DNA from: a virus
Direction: 5' to 3' (one strand)
Virus record (IMG/VR): IMGVR_UViG_3300049825_000158
Coordinates: 1 to 42,061 of that record
DNA length: 42,061 nt
The stretch's first letter is position 1; the number at the start of each line of letters is the position of its first letter. Below, piece by piece: positions 34,279-42,061 of the stretch. Made by a program: the position numbers and the translations under genes. A model generated the notes under the pieces. That model ran no database searches. It saw only the letters and a program-made list of their open reading frames with translations, and had not been told where the DNA came from.

Positions 34279-35409
34279 TCAACCCCCCGGTGGTTTTTGT
34301 TGTGGCGGCGGCTGGTAACTGTTAAACAATTGATTGCCTAGCATGGCGCCACCCAGCAAGCCTGCTGCGGTACTTCCGCCCGGCGTAGTCGTGCTGCCAC
34401 CGGGGTTCACACCGCCAAACGGGGCGCGCATCGCGTCATAGGTGCGGAACGGCCAGTTCTGCGCGTTCTGGTAGTCGTTGTACTGGTTGTTGAGTACGTT
34501 CTGACCTTGCTGCTGCATGGTGCCACCGATGCCGAGCAATTGCTGCGCCGGTTGGTAGCCAAGGCCGTAGATGCTCGGAGCCATTGAGAGCCCCTGCATG
34601 GTGTTGCCGATACCTTGGTAGTAACCTTGCTGGTTCAGGGCATTCTGCTGTCCGTATGTCCCGGCATTGCGAGACAGATCCTGCCCGTACATGGAGGCAT
34701 TGCGCGATAAGTCTTGCTGCTGCGACTGCATCCTGCGATTGATGTCGGATTCCGCCAACCCCTGTTGCATGCCGTAGTCCTGCATCCGCATGTCGCCAGA
34801 AATGCGCCCCATGTTTCTCTGGAGCATGTTGCGTGACTGGTTCTCCATTTCCTGCTGGCCGGAGTTGCCAAAGCTGCCTGACTTGTACGCGGCCGCCGCC
34901 ATCGATGGTGCAACCTGCTGGTTATAGGTATTGGCTACGTCGCCAAGCGTGTTCTGGATGTTCTGTTCAAGAAATGGATTGGAGCCGGCATATGGGTTTG
35001 AGCCCACCTGAGTCTGCGCGCCATTGAATGCATTGAAGGAATTGGCGTATGGGTTGCCGGTAGGGCCATACATGGCTCCACCAGCAAGCACATTGCTCAA
35101 AGTGCCTTCGGCCTGCTGAGGCAGTCCACCCTGTTGCATGGCCCGCTGCGCCGTCATATCCATGCCGGCAAACTGGTACGGGTCGAATCCTGCAGTACGG
35201 TTGTAGTTGTACGGCTGGTAAGCCATATTCCCGATGTCCATGCCGCGCTGGGCAACGGCACCCGCAAGCGGACGGAACTCTGCCGGCATGTTGTTGGTCG
35301 TCGTGGTGCCGCTGTTGGCACTTGCGGCGCCGATACCGGCCCCAATGGTGGGGGCAAGCCAACCGGCATTGCTACCCAGCCAATCGCCTAGACCATCAAA
35401 CCATGCCAT
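34279..35409 (-). CDS. Gln/Asn-rich virion protein (ejection-type)
   Basis: A 376-aa protein with MAWFDGLGDWLGSNAGWLAP and GAGIGAASANSG at the start, Gln/Asn/Met-rich middle (MQQGLAESDINRRMQSQQQ ... NQQGYYQGIGNTMQGLS) and a Pro-rich end. Such composition and the first-gene position of the block suit an injected or tail-lumen protein. GAGG precedes ATG 35409. No family was recognised. Confidence 0.62.
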   Translation of the reverse strand: MAWFDGLGDWLGSNAGWLAPTIGAGIGAASANSGTTTTNNMPAEFRPLAGAVAQRGMDIGNMAYQPYNYNRTAGFDPYQFAGMDMTAQRAMQQGGLPQQAEGTLSNVLAGGAMYGPTGNPYANSFNAFNGAQTQVGSNPYAGSNPFLEQNIQNTLGDVANTYNQQVAPSMAAAAYKSGSFGNSGQQEMENQSRNMLQRNMGRISGDMRMQDYGMQQGLAESDINRRMQSQQQDLSRNASMYGQDLSRNAGTYGQQNALNQQGYYQGIGNTMQGLSMAPSIYGLGYQPAQQLLGIGGTMQQQGQNVLNNQYNDYQNAQNWPFRTYDAMRAPFGGVNPGGSTTTPGGSTAAGLLGGAMLGNQLFNSYQPPPQQKPPGG

Positions 35410-35526
35410 GTCAACCTCACTCGTGGCTCGACGATAGGCTACGTTGCGGTTCTAACCGAAGTTATGTCGAATACAACTCCAGCGCCAACAAACGCGCCAA
35501 CTCTATATAGATTGTACCTACTGTAA
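35410..35526. other. Intergenic region within the structural operon
   Basis: 117 bases without an ORF. The octamer GCGCCAAC is repeated at 35481-35488 and 35493-35500. On the minus strand it contains AT-rich motifs (TACAAT and TATATA, 35500-35518) that could be -10 elements, but no -35 at proper spacing is convincing. It may separate two transcription units (tail-tip genes before, ejection and lysis genes after). Confidence 0.4.
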
Positions 35527-36297
35527 TCAGGTTGTGTAGGTGCCAGAAGCGGTGAACTTTATAACGGTGTATGAGCCATCAGTTGTCACTGTTGGGGCCC
35601 CAGTCGCGGTCCCAGAATATACCGATGTCAGCAGACGCAAAATTACTATGCCGCTGCCTCCAGCGGCTCCTATTCCACCGTTTCCAGATCCGGCGCCGCC
35701 GCCATTGCCTGTATTTGCTGCTCCGGCAGAACCATTGAATGAGCCCGCCGCCTGGCCTCCATCACCGCCAGCGGCATAGGTGATGCTTGCCCCTGTAATG
35801 CTGCTTGCCAAACCAGTACCACCAGTAATAGGTGATGTTCCAACGGAACCAGCACCGCCACCGCCACCGCCTCGACAACTGTTTACTCCAAATGTTCCGG
35901 TTCCTGCCGCGCCATTGTTTCCTTGACCTCCTGTGCCGGCACCGCCAGCGGCACTTCCGGAAGTTCCCCCACCCGATCCACCAACGCCACCAGTCGAGAA
36001 GCCCCCAAGCCCTCCACCAAGTGCGGTTATCGTAGTGATTCCACTACCAGACACTACGGAATTACTCCCAATAGAGCCAGCAGTATTAAGCCCAGCACCA
36101 CCGGCCCCTCCACCGCCGACCGCGCAAGTCAATACTACGCCAGCGGATGGGAGAACAGATCCGGTAAGCATCCCGCCAGCACCGCCGCCACCACCACCAA
36201 CGTTCGTTCCATATCCAGCACCACTTCCGGCGCCGGCAACGACCAGATATTCAATATCTCGTGCTGCTACAAATCGGTATGGATCAATAAGTCTCAC
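35527..36297 (-). CDS. Glycine-rich tail-tip/adhesin-like protein
   Basis: A 256-aa protein that is about one third Gly. The central half is built of poly-Gly blocks (GGGGGGAGG; GGGLGGFSTGGVGGSGGG), typical of phage glycine-rich adhesin domains that can pack as polyglycine-II helices. It ends YTVIKFTASGTYTT, a frequent ending in glycine-rich phage tail proteins. GTG 36297 overlaps the upstream stop. Possibly a receptor-binding tip. Confidence 0.7.
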   Translation of the reverse strand: MRLIDPYRFVAARDIEYLVVAGAGSGAGYGTNVGGGGGGAGGMLTGSVLPSAGVVLTCAVGGGGAGGAGLNTAGSIGSNSVVSGSGITTITALGGGLGGFSTGGVGGSGGGTSGSAAGGAGTGGQGNNGAAGTGTFGVNSCRGGGGGGAGSVGTSPITGGTGLASSITGASITYAAGGDGGQAAGSFNGSAGAANTGNGGGAGSGNGGIGAAGGSGIVILRLLTSVYSGTATGAPTVTTDGSYTVIKFTASGTYTT

Positions 36298-36761
36298 GGC
36301 GATGTGCCAAGTAGCGCGATCTTCAGCCCAGCACCCGCTATCGTTGACCCAATAGCATCAATATCGATTGAGATTTCATCGTCGTCGGCAAATGAGGGAA
36401 CGCTGATTACTGCTGGAGTCGCTGCCGTCGTTGTGGTCTTTTCAGACGCATCGAATGTTAGTTTTGTCGAAAGAACCGTCGTGCCGTTTTTGTTCACGTC
36501 TACTGTAAGGAGCGTAGCCCCAGTGGGGGCGGTCGTAACAGACGCACGAACTCCTGTCAGGGTAAACGCATAAGGTGTGCGAAATGTCAGTTTCCCGGTA
36601 CCGGTAGTCAGTGCGGTAGTTTCGTCGCTGCAAGCCCCCTGCATTTCAATGGGGCGCTGATTGATTGCCCTTGCAAAGTTTCTAAAAATTGCATACAACG
36701 AAAACGCCAATGTCCTGTCCATTGCCAACGGCAGTTGATTATCGGCATTGACACGAATCAT
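36294..36761 (-). CDS. Probable tail/adhesin-associated protein
   Basis: A 155-aa protein with TLTGVRASVTTAPTGATLLT and DVNKNGTTVLSTKLTFDASE, a beta-sandwich pattern found in phage tail-associated proteins. ATG 36761 overlaps the upstream stop (ATGA), and its end overlaps the Gly-rich gene. Likely part of the same tail structure. Confidence 0.65.
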   Translation of the reverse strand: MIRVNADNQLPLAMDRTLAFSLYAIFRNFARAINQRPIEMQGACSDETTALTTGTGKLTFRTPYAFTLTGVRASVTTAPTGATLLTVDVNKNGTTVLSTKLTFDASEKTTTTAATPAVISVPSFADDDEISIDIDAIGSTIAGAGLKIALLGTSP

Positions 36762-38218
36762 CGTTTTCCTGCCGGCGTCAGCGGAACATCATAGGCAGCC
36801 ACTCGAACATTGCCCGTAAAGTTGAACTTCAATCGATGCCACTTTGCCGTTTGACGCAGCGGGAATGAATTGAATCCCGTAGCGGGTATATCGTAGGCAT
36901 TTTGCAGATCTCCAGCGGTTACGGTCAAACCCGTAGCCATGCTGCTGAAAGCATTCATGCTGGCAGAAGTCGGGGTGGTCATGTACTGCAACTTGGCTCC
37001 GGTCAAACGACCGACTGTGTTGTCGTCTCCGATGTCGCTCAGAGTAAAACTACTGCTGCCCGGAGTCGCATCCAAGGCCGACAGAATGTGCGCCGACGTG
37101 AAAACTGACAGGACCAAGGTTCCGGCTGGAGTCTGGTCAAACGTACCAACATCGGAATCGAATGTCCCGGATGCTGCATCGAATGTCTCTCCGGGCGTGT
37201 TGTAGAGCATCGATGTTTCGATGGTTCGATCAGCCCTTCCCCATTGTCCGGTCTTGACGTGATAGGTCAGTACGCTATCTAGGGCTCCAGTGGAACTTGC
37301 CACACTGGCGTAGAAAATCCAGACAAGATTTGTCAGCCGGTCATACCGGACCTGCGCCTTATAGCGATAGCCGGCAGACGAGTTATCGAGCCACCACTGT
37401 CTTACCTTAAGGTCGGCAACAGGTTCTGGCCTGGCTCCATCAAAGATGTAGATTTGCTCCTGCCCGACGACAAAATGGGCGGTCCCCAGATCCGCTACTG
37501 CGTTGATCCCGGCACATCCATAAACAGGAATTTCCTGCCAAGACCATACAGTCGGTGGCCCGACATACGTTCCAACATAGATGGCCCCAGCTTTGTAGGC
37601 AATGATCCGATCCGATCCGAGCTGTTTGGCTGCTGTTATCGGGCCCGTGGAGCCTATCAATCGCCCCGTGGTCGCCTGTGATGCAACGCTGGGCGTCCAA
37701 GTCGTGACATCGTTCAGGGCACAACACCACCATCGATCAGGAGATGTCCCGTATGTCCCATCAATGGTATTGAAAGCAAAGACAAAACCGCCACCGCTGG
37801 ACAGAACGGCCTCCACAATCTTTGCCTGCGGGGATGTGGCCTGATCCGCAAAGGCTCCCGCCGTCGATGTCTGGATGACGTTATCGATATTGGCCGCAAC
37901 TGAAGTATCGGCAAACTGCGTGAACGACCATTCGGTTGTCGCCCCGAGGGTATAACTTGCTGCGCGGCTGACATCGTTCCATGTGGAACCCGACAATTCA
38001 TAGAGTTTGGCGGCAGAACCGGCAAATACTCTGCGGCTCCCGGCAAGTTTTGTCACCGTCACCGCCCCTCGACAGGCAGCAGCCAAAGCGTCTGAAATCG
38101 TTCTCAGCCCAGGAGCGGAGCGCATGCCCGTGTCATACGGAATGAATTGTGTGCAATCGAGGATGACACCCGGCGTTGTCGTCGGGACATCGGGCGTGAA
38201 GCCAAGTAGAGGATTCAC
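36758..38218 (-). CDS. Probable tail structural protein (beta-propeller-like)
   Basis: A 486-aa protein starting at GTG 38218, which overlaps the preceding stop (GTGA). It begins NPLLGFTPDVPTTTPGVILDC and has repeated Trp/Gly-rich blades (AGSAAKLYELSGSTWNDVS; TPDRWWCCALNDVTTW-like). In position and length it corresponds to podovirus tail-hub or stabiliser proteins such as those of P22 gp10 type; homology was not verified. Confidence 0.62.
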   Translation of the reverse strand: MNPLLGFTPDVPTTTPGVILDCTQFIPYDTGMRSAPGLRTISDALAAACRGAVTVTKLAGSRRVFAGSAAKLYELSGSTWNDVSRAASYTLGATTEWSFTQFADTSVAANIDNVIQTSTAGAFADQATSPQAKIVEAVLSSGGGFVFAFNTIDGTYGTSPDRWWCCALNDVTTWTPSVASQATTGRLIGSTGPITAAKQLGSDRIIAYKAGAIYVGTYVGPPTVWSWQEIPVYGCAGINAVADLGTAHFVVGQEQIYIFDGARPEPVADLKVRQWWLDNSSAGYRYKAQVRYDRLTNLVWIFYASVASSTGALDSVLTYHVKTGQWGRADRTIETSMLYNTPGETFDAASGTFDSDVGTFDQTPAGTLVLSVFTSAHILSALDATPGSSSFTLSDIGDDNTVGRLTGAKLQYMTTPTSASMNAFSSMATGLTVTAGDLQNAYDIPATGFNSFPLRQTAKWHRLKFNFTGNVRVAAYDVPLTPAGKR

Positions 38219-38838
38219 ATTGCCACTCGGGTAGCCAGTGAACCGCCACCTTGATATTTTGTGGCCCCGTTGACTGCCGAGATGGCGGCATTGAACATCC
38301 CAGCCCACGCCTGCAAGATCGACGCATCACCCAGGAAAGGACCGGCCTCCAATAGCGCGCCGTACAGGTACAGACTCGGCGCATTCGCCAGAACCCAGTT
38401 CGTATCCGCGTCTGCACTCAGGCTTGCAAACGCTTGGTAATAGTCAATGGTGTAGGTCGCCGCGCCCGTTCCGGCCGTCTGGATCGTATTGTTCAGATAG
38501 GTGTAGACGGATGGAGCCGAGCTGGACGCTGAAATCTCGGTAAAGCGCTCTGGACTGCTGTAAAGCAGTGACCAACTTGACCCGCCACTGCTTACGGCGA
38601 TTCTGATGGGCTCCAGAAACCTCGTCGGGAAAGCAATCGAGCTTCCCGTGATGGTACCGGTTGCCTGCGTCTGCATCGCTGGTATGCGCAGCGGGGTCGA
38701 TGGATAGGCACCATCGCTCCCGTAATTCAACCGCTGTTCGGCTAGTTTGATGAAATCCGGGATGAAACTCGTCAGATCGGCGCGATTCAACCATGTTGCC
38801 ACGGATGACTTCAATCCAGCGTAGGTGTCAAGAGCCAT
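38215..38838 (-). CDS. Head-tail adaptor/tail protein
   Basis: A 207-aa protein. MALDTYAGLKSSVATWLNRAD, FIKLAEQRLNYG, then FPTRFLEPIRIAV and LYLYGALLEAGPFLGD, resembles podovirus adaptor proteins of the gp4/DUF-type that bridge portal and tail. ATG 38838 is chosen over an upstream TTG because it opens the conserved-looking part; it overlaps the methyltransferase gene by 11 bp. Confidence 0.7.
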   Translation of the reverse strand: MALDTYAGLKSSVATWLNRADLTSFIPDFIKLAEQRLNYGSDGAYPSTPLRIPAMQTQATGTITGSSIAFPTRFLEPIRIAVSSGGSSWSLLYSSPERFTEISASSSAPSVYTYLNNTIQTAGTGAATYTIDYYQAFASLSADADTNWVLANAPSLYLYGALLEAGPFLGDASILQAWAGMFNAAISAVNGATKYQGGGSLATRVAM

Positions 38839-39376
38839 CGTGAACCACCGGAGAGACAAGCACTATGAAGCCTTCCTTGGTACGCTGGAAGGTTTGTAGC
38901 GTGAACCGATCAGTGATTTTCGGGAGCCACCATTCTGGCGGTTCTTGAATCAGGTGAGCGTTTCTGCCATCGGAAAGCATTTTACCCGCAGGGCCGCAAG
39001 CAATGGTGAACAGGCCAATCTTCTGAGTAACCCGCTTCAGGTCGTTCAGGACGTTTTCCAGATAATCAGGCTCGATATGCTCCAGCACATCGATACAAGC
39101 CACCATTTCAGCCGGATCCGGTGATTTAGCGTACATTTCGACTGCGGGCTCATAGGCTCTGTAATCGAACTTTCGGCTGACCAAACGCTGTTCGGCGATT
39201 GTCTTGATAAGCGTGAGTCTGGAGCCTGCCCCATAGTCCAGGAGCGTATCGACCTTGTATTGGTCGATCATCTTGGCAACCATCGTGGCGTAGCTGGCAG
39301 ACGCTACGCCATAGGGCTTGCTCATGTCGTCATGCAGTTCTTTCTGCTGCCTGCGGTATTGGTCCGATATGAGCAT
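38828..39376 (-). CDS. Class I SAM-dependent methyltransferase
   Basis: A 182-aa protein. Motif I is TLLDYGAGSRLTL, and the post-motif II segment is MVACIDVLEHIEPD, the hallmarks of class I methyltransferases. The start overlaps the glycosyltransferase stop (TGATG). Situated between tail and sugar-transfer genes, it may methylate a glycan or a virion protein; the substrate is unknown. Confidence 0.78.
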   Translation of the reverse strand: MLISDQYRRQQKELHDDMSKPYGVASASYATMVAKMIDQYKVDTLLDYGAGSRLTLIKTIAEQRLVSRKFDYRAYEPAVEMYAKSPDPAEMVACIDVLEHIEPDYLENVLNDLKRVTQKIGLFTIACGPAGKMLSDGRNAHLIQEPPEWWLPKITDRFTLQTFQRTKEGFIVLVSPVVHDGS

Positions 39377-40059
39377 CAGTCCGAACCCTCAACAACAATG
39401 TTCCGTCTATCCTGAGCCACGGCCCTGTCATGGTGGATAGAGTGCCCCATCAGATCCTTGTAGTCGCATGTCGAGTTGGCATCAGCCAATTCCTTGAGCC
39501 ATAGATCATCGTAACCAGTATCCGTGGTTTCATCCCACACGGGTATTCCTCTGGTGAAGTGAAGCAGTTTTGACACTCTAGGATCAAAGGGGCCATAACC
39601 AACAATCTGGTTCCACGATTTCGGAAGATTGCCGATATAAGGCGCCCAAGCAAAATCAAACAATTGGTTTTTCTGGTCGTCGATGAACTCAGGTGTCAAT
39701 CTCAAGCATGCACCGCAGTTGAATAGCATCATGCTTGGCCGCTCAAATGGCTCTTGATCCTGCATCACGCTGACGGCATTCATACCGCCCATTTCAAACA
39801 ATTCAGCAATATCGCCAGTCACGATCATGTCTGCGTCTATGAACAATGCTTTTCCCTTGAATCCGCAAAGCCAAGGAACCAGAAAGCGTGAAAACGTAAA
39901 TTCCGTCAATCCCCGACGTTTGATGGGAAGCTGACTGAGAATCAATGGCCGAATAGCGACCGGCTTGCTGGATTTCCACACTACTGAATGTGCTGCCGCT
40001 GTGAGGGCAATGGGTTGTCTTTGGTCCACGCCAATGAAAACTTGAAGCGTCTCATTCAT
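39376..40059 (-). CDS. Glycosyltransferase, GT8-like
   Basis: A 227-aa protein from ATG 40059. QVFIGVDQRQPIALTAAAHS followed by KALFIDADMIVTGDIAEL contains the DxD motif of family 8-type nucleotide-sugar transferases. Residues near LLHFTRGIPVWD complete the domain. It overlaps the upstream glycosyltransferase by 8 bp. Probably modifies phage virion or host surface glycans. Confidence 0.8.
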   Translation of the reverse strand: MNETLQVFIGVDQRQPIALTAAAHSVVWKSSKPVAIRPLILSQLPIKRRGLTEFTFSRFLVPWLCGFKGKALFIDADMIVTGDIAELFEMGGMNAVSVMQDQEPFERPSMMLFNCGACLRLTPEFIDDQKNQLFDFAWAPYIGNLPKSWNQIVGYGPFDPRVSKLLHFTRGIPVWDETTDTGYDDLWLKELADANSTCDYKDLMGHSIHHDRAVAQDRRNIVVEGSD

Positions 40060-41401
40060 GTCCAATTTCCCTTCGCAATAACCGAGCGGCATTGTTGATT
40101 GTTTTGCCCCAATCTCCATCGTTTTCAACCAATGTGCATGGATGAAATGGAAGTCCGCTCGTGTACTTCCAGCAACTGATGGGAGATTTCATGGCAATCG
40201 TCGGAACACCCAATGCACCGGCCAAATGGATGACGCTCGTTGGAACTCCAATCACTGCATCCAGACTTGCCACCAGTGATGCTGTTTGGTCATAGTCTTT
40301 GGAAAGTGTGGCGTGTTCATAGGTTGCCATGCCAGGAGAATCGCATTTTTTATATGACAGATTCACAAAATGCGCATCAATGCCTAATATAGGTTTTAAC
40401 TGCTCTATCGTGAGCGTTCTTGCATGTTCGGCTGTATTTTTGATTCCACCAGTCCACGCCATTCCTACAACTGGTTTTTTCTTGCTTGCCCATAGGGCTT
40501 TCCACATAAATACCTGCTCTTTGTCAGCTACCAGATATGGAACGCGAGGAAAATCTTCATCTTTATTTCTGTATAAACTGCCAAGTTGCACCGCGGAAAT
40601 CGAGTAGTCGATGTGGTGATCTTCTTCGTTCCAGTCCAAAACTTTCTGAGATCTGGTTCCATAAACTTTGGCCGCAGGAAATGAACGCTGGAATATGTTC
40701 TTCAGGCGCGCATCGCAGTCAATAACCAGTTTCTTGCAGTCGCGGATGGCGTCGTTATAGACACTCGCAGCGCAGATTTCGTCTCCGATACCCTGCTCTC
40801 CATAGACGGCTACAGTAGCGTTTTTCTCGCCTTTCCATTCAGGCTCATCGCCATACCTGAACATGATGCGATGGGGGCTTCCAACAGAGGCTTCGTATTG
40901 TTTCCAGCCCTCTTTCCACTCGCGTTGAGCCAGCATAGACAAGCCAACGTTGTGCCTGGCTTTAAGGTGCGTCGGGTCGATCTGTAGTGCCCGTTCAGCG
41001 TAGTGTCGCCCCTGCTGATACTTTCCCATCTGCGTATACATAGCCGACAGGTTATTGAAAACCAGCATCTTGGTCTTGTCGTCACCCGCCTTGATGTTGT
41101 TCAGGGCTCGGCGATAACAGGCTTCGGCCTCTTCCATTTTCCAAAGGTCATCGCAGGCTTTACCAAGGTTCAACCAGCCCGTAGGATTGGCTGGGAACAT
41201 GGTCGTAACGCGCTTCATGAGCTGGTAACCCAGTCCTGCGTTACCTTGCAAATTCATCATGTAGGCAGCGATGCACAGGGCCTGTGGATTGTCGGGTTCG
41301 TCGTTCAGAACCTTGCTGACAATGGGCCAAGCCTTGCCGTAGTTCTCGGACTCTGCATAGTCCTTTGCGTCCAGAAGTTCGGCGTTTACGTCGGCTGCCA
41401 T
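40052..41401 (-). CDS. TPR-containing glycosyltransferase (GT9/GT41-like)
   Basis: A 449-aa protein. Residues about 5-165 are tetratricopeptide repeats (GWLNLGKACDDLWKMEEAEA; MGKYQQGRHYAERALQIDP). The C-terminal GT-B half has AVYGEQGIGDEICAAS, VGMAWTGGIKNTAEHAR and ASLDAVIGVPTSVIHLAGAL, as in SPINDLY/heptosyltransferase-like enzymes. ATG 41401 is used (ATG 41419 adds six residues). With the GT8-like and methyltransferase genes it forms a modification cluster between the capsid and tail genes. Confidence 0.8.
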   Translation of the reverse strand: MAADVNAELLDAKDYAESENYGKAWPIVSKVLNDEPDNPQALCIAAYMMNLQGNAGLGYQLMKRVTTMFPANPTGWLNLGKACDDLWKMEEAEACYRRALNNIKAGDDKTKMLVFNNLSAMYTQMGKYQQGRHYAERALQIDPTHLKARHNVGLSMLAQREWKEGWKQYEASVGSPHRIMFRYGDEPEWKGEKNATVAVYGEQGIGDEICAASVYNDAIRDCKKLVIDCDARLKNIFQRSFPAAKVYGTRSQKVLDWNEEDHHIDYSISAVQLGSLYRNKDEDFPRVPYLVADKEQVFMWKALWASKKKPVVGMAWTGGIKNTAEHARTLTIEQLKPILGIDAHFVNLSYKKCDSPGMATYEHATLSKDYDQTASLVASLDAVIGVPTSVIHLAGALGVPTIAMKSPISCWKYTSGLPFHPCTLVENDGDWGKTINNAARLLRREIGHE

Positions 41402-41727
41402 AGTTTCAGGTCGGTGCATTTCAGCAGAGGGTAGTTTTGCTCAATCTCCCGAGCAATACGGGGCAGATCCGCATCCCTGTCAAGGCGCAATCCTTTTTGC
41501 ATCAGCTCGACTTCCACCATTGCGGGGATCGTGGAGTGCAGACAAAAGTAGTCGTCCTTCTTGAGTGCTTCCCGTGTTCTCCCGGCTGCACGATTCATCG
41601 CCGCCCAGCGCAAGGAAGGCTCTACGTCCTGCTCACGGCGCAGTTTGACCTGATTCGTGTCCTCGTCGAAGTCGAATAGGGTCTTGATGCCCGTCAGCGG
41701 GTCGTAGCTGAAATTCTCAAATGCCAT
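41386..41727 (-). CDS. Conserved phage protein next to capsid gene, unknown
   Basis: A 113-aa protein (MAFENFSYDPLTGIKTLFDF ...) of a type often found one gene from the capsid gene in podovirus-like genomes. A strand-rich N-terminus is followed by a helical core (REALKKDDYFCLHSTIPAMVEVEL). It probably is a virion or assembly factor. It follows the terminator after the capsid gene and overlaps the next gene. Confidence 0.7.
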   Translation of the reverse strand: MAFENFSYDPLTGIKTLFDFDEDTNQVKLRREQDVEPSLRWAAMNRAAGRTREALKKDDYFCLHSTIPAMVEVELMQKGLRLDRDADLPRIAREIEQNYPLLKCTDLKLWQPT

Positions 41728-41731
41728 GTTG

Positions 41732-41753
41732 AAAAAAGGGGCCCGAAGGCCCC
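41732..41753 (-). terminator. Strong intrinsic terminator after the capsid gene
   Basis: On the minus strand, GGGGCC-TTCG-GGCCCC (41753-41738) is followed by TTTTTT (41737-41732). This is a near-ideal rho-independent terminator with a UUCG-type tetraloop, 8 bp after the capsid stop. It would make capsid the end of one transcription unit while allowing some readthrough to the tail genes. Confidence 0.88.
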
Positions 41754-41760
41754 TCCCCTA

Positions 41761-42061
41761 TTAAGCGCAAGCAACAACTTTTGCGCTTGCCGCCTGGTTG
41801 CGAGACACAAGGCCCCATTCACCGATGATCTGGTACTTGACCGCATCGCCGGTTTTCGCCAGTTGCTCCATGAACGGCCGGTCAATGAAGCTGATAGCCC
41901 ACATATCCGGATCCAGACACAACACAACAGACGAACGCACATGCCGGTGCATACGCACCGTATGACGACCGAACGAGCTGACATACAGATTCGCCGCATT
42001 GATGATCGATGCCTGCGAAGCCTTGTCCACGTCCACAAAGCGAGTCGCAACACCCGTGAAG
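41761..42061 (-). CDS. Major capsid protein, DUF5309/SU10 type (C-terminal part)
   Basis: This is the 3' end of the capsid gene that begins at 798. The reading frame enters through bases 41936-42061, which duplicate 2-127, and continues to the TAA at 41761-41763. It ends in NQAASAKVVACA. The unique part adds 57 residues. The single difference at the joint (base 1 against 41935) changes an Arg codon from CGC to CGT, so the protein is unaffected. A strong intrinsic terminator follows the stop. Confidence 0.9.
   Translation of the reverse strand, partial: FTGVATRFVDVDKASQASIINAANLYVSSFGRHTVRMHRHVRSSVVLCLDPDMWAISFIDRPFMEQLAKTGDAVKYQIIGEWGLVSRNQAASAKVVACA
41936..42061. repeat. Terminal direct repeat, right copy
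   Basis: This is the exact copy of bases 2-127. Counting it once gives a genome of about 41,934 bp. A true physical direct terminal repeat is possible but unlikely, because the repeat is short and lies inside an essential gene. Confidence 0.93.

Noticed and set aside
1-42061. Integrase, integron integrase, transposase, CRISPR array or reverse transcriptase
   Set aside because: No protein with tyrosine-recombinase, DDE or RT motifs and no regularly spaced short repeats were seen on reading all plausible genes.

Overview
The window is almost certainly one complete, circularly closing tailed-phage genome. Bases 2-127 recur exactly at 41936-42061, and the major capsid gene is cut by the window ends and reads through the junction in frame. 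Unit length is about 41,934 bp. The virion genes point to a podovirus-like phage: a DUF5309/SU10-type major capsid protein, a scaffold, a P22-like portal, several head-proximal and ejection-type proteins, no tape-measure gene, and a spanin/M15-peptidase lysis cassette. GC content, GTG/TTG starts and protein flavour suggest a proteobacterial, possibly betaproteobacterial, host. The host cannot be fixed from sequence alone. No phage integrase, integron integrase, transposase or tRNA gene was seen.

Layout. (1) 1-11817, minus strand: capsid, scaffold, small virion proteins, an Ig-like protein with acidic repeats, portal, and large and small terminase. (2) 11818-12100: divergent control region with an 11-bp direct repeat. 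(3) 12101-13765, plus strand: small early genes, a HTH peptide and a YfiM-like secreted protein, closed by terminators. (4) 13995-17403, minus strand: VRR-NUC nuclease, a ribbon-helix-helix gene pair with its own promoter, a Tad1/Acb2-like anti-defence protein, small ORFs and a large structured RNA element. (5) 17494-22058, plus strand: a dense run of one- or two-gene units separated by attC-like sites. (6) 22078-26387, plus strand: recombination core (ERF, SpoVG-like, DUF1364, NinB) and small genes, with two more attC-like sites at its end. (7) 26437-41727, minus strand: lysis genes, tail fibre, ejection and tail proteins, a methyltransferase and two glycosyltransferases, then back to the capsid gene.

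The standout feature is regions 4-6. Seventeen sites have the architecture of integron attC recombination sites: RYYYAAC and GTTRRRY cores, imperfect inverted arms and variable centres. Sixteen intact sites carry one unpaired arm base at a fixed distance from a core, 8 nt in fourteen and 7 nt in two. The attC polarity is opposite to the gene direction at every intact site, on both the minus-strand and plus-strand arms of the array. In the plus-strand array, ribosome binding sites and start codons often lie inside the attC hairpin. Genes then overlap or read through the sites, so attC arms encode protein ends (Pro-Asn-Val tails, Val-Arg-Arg heads). The cargo includes a SPOUT RNA methyltransferase, a PP-loop/PAPS-reductase-like enzyme, a Tad1-like anti-defence protein, zinc-ribbon peptides and DUF551-like proteins. 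This looks like a phage-borne gene-cassette array without its own integrase, so any recombinase would have to come from the host.

Many calls rest on reading sequence motifs by eye. Start sites were chosen from Shine-Dalgarno signals and ATGA/TGATG/TAATG overlaps with the upstream gene.
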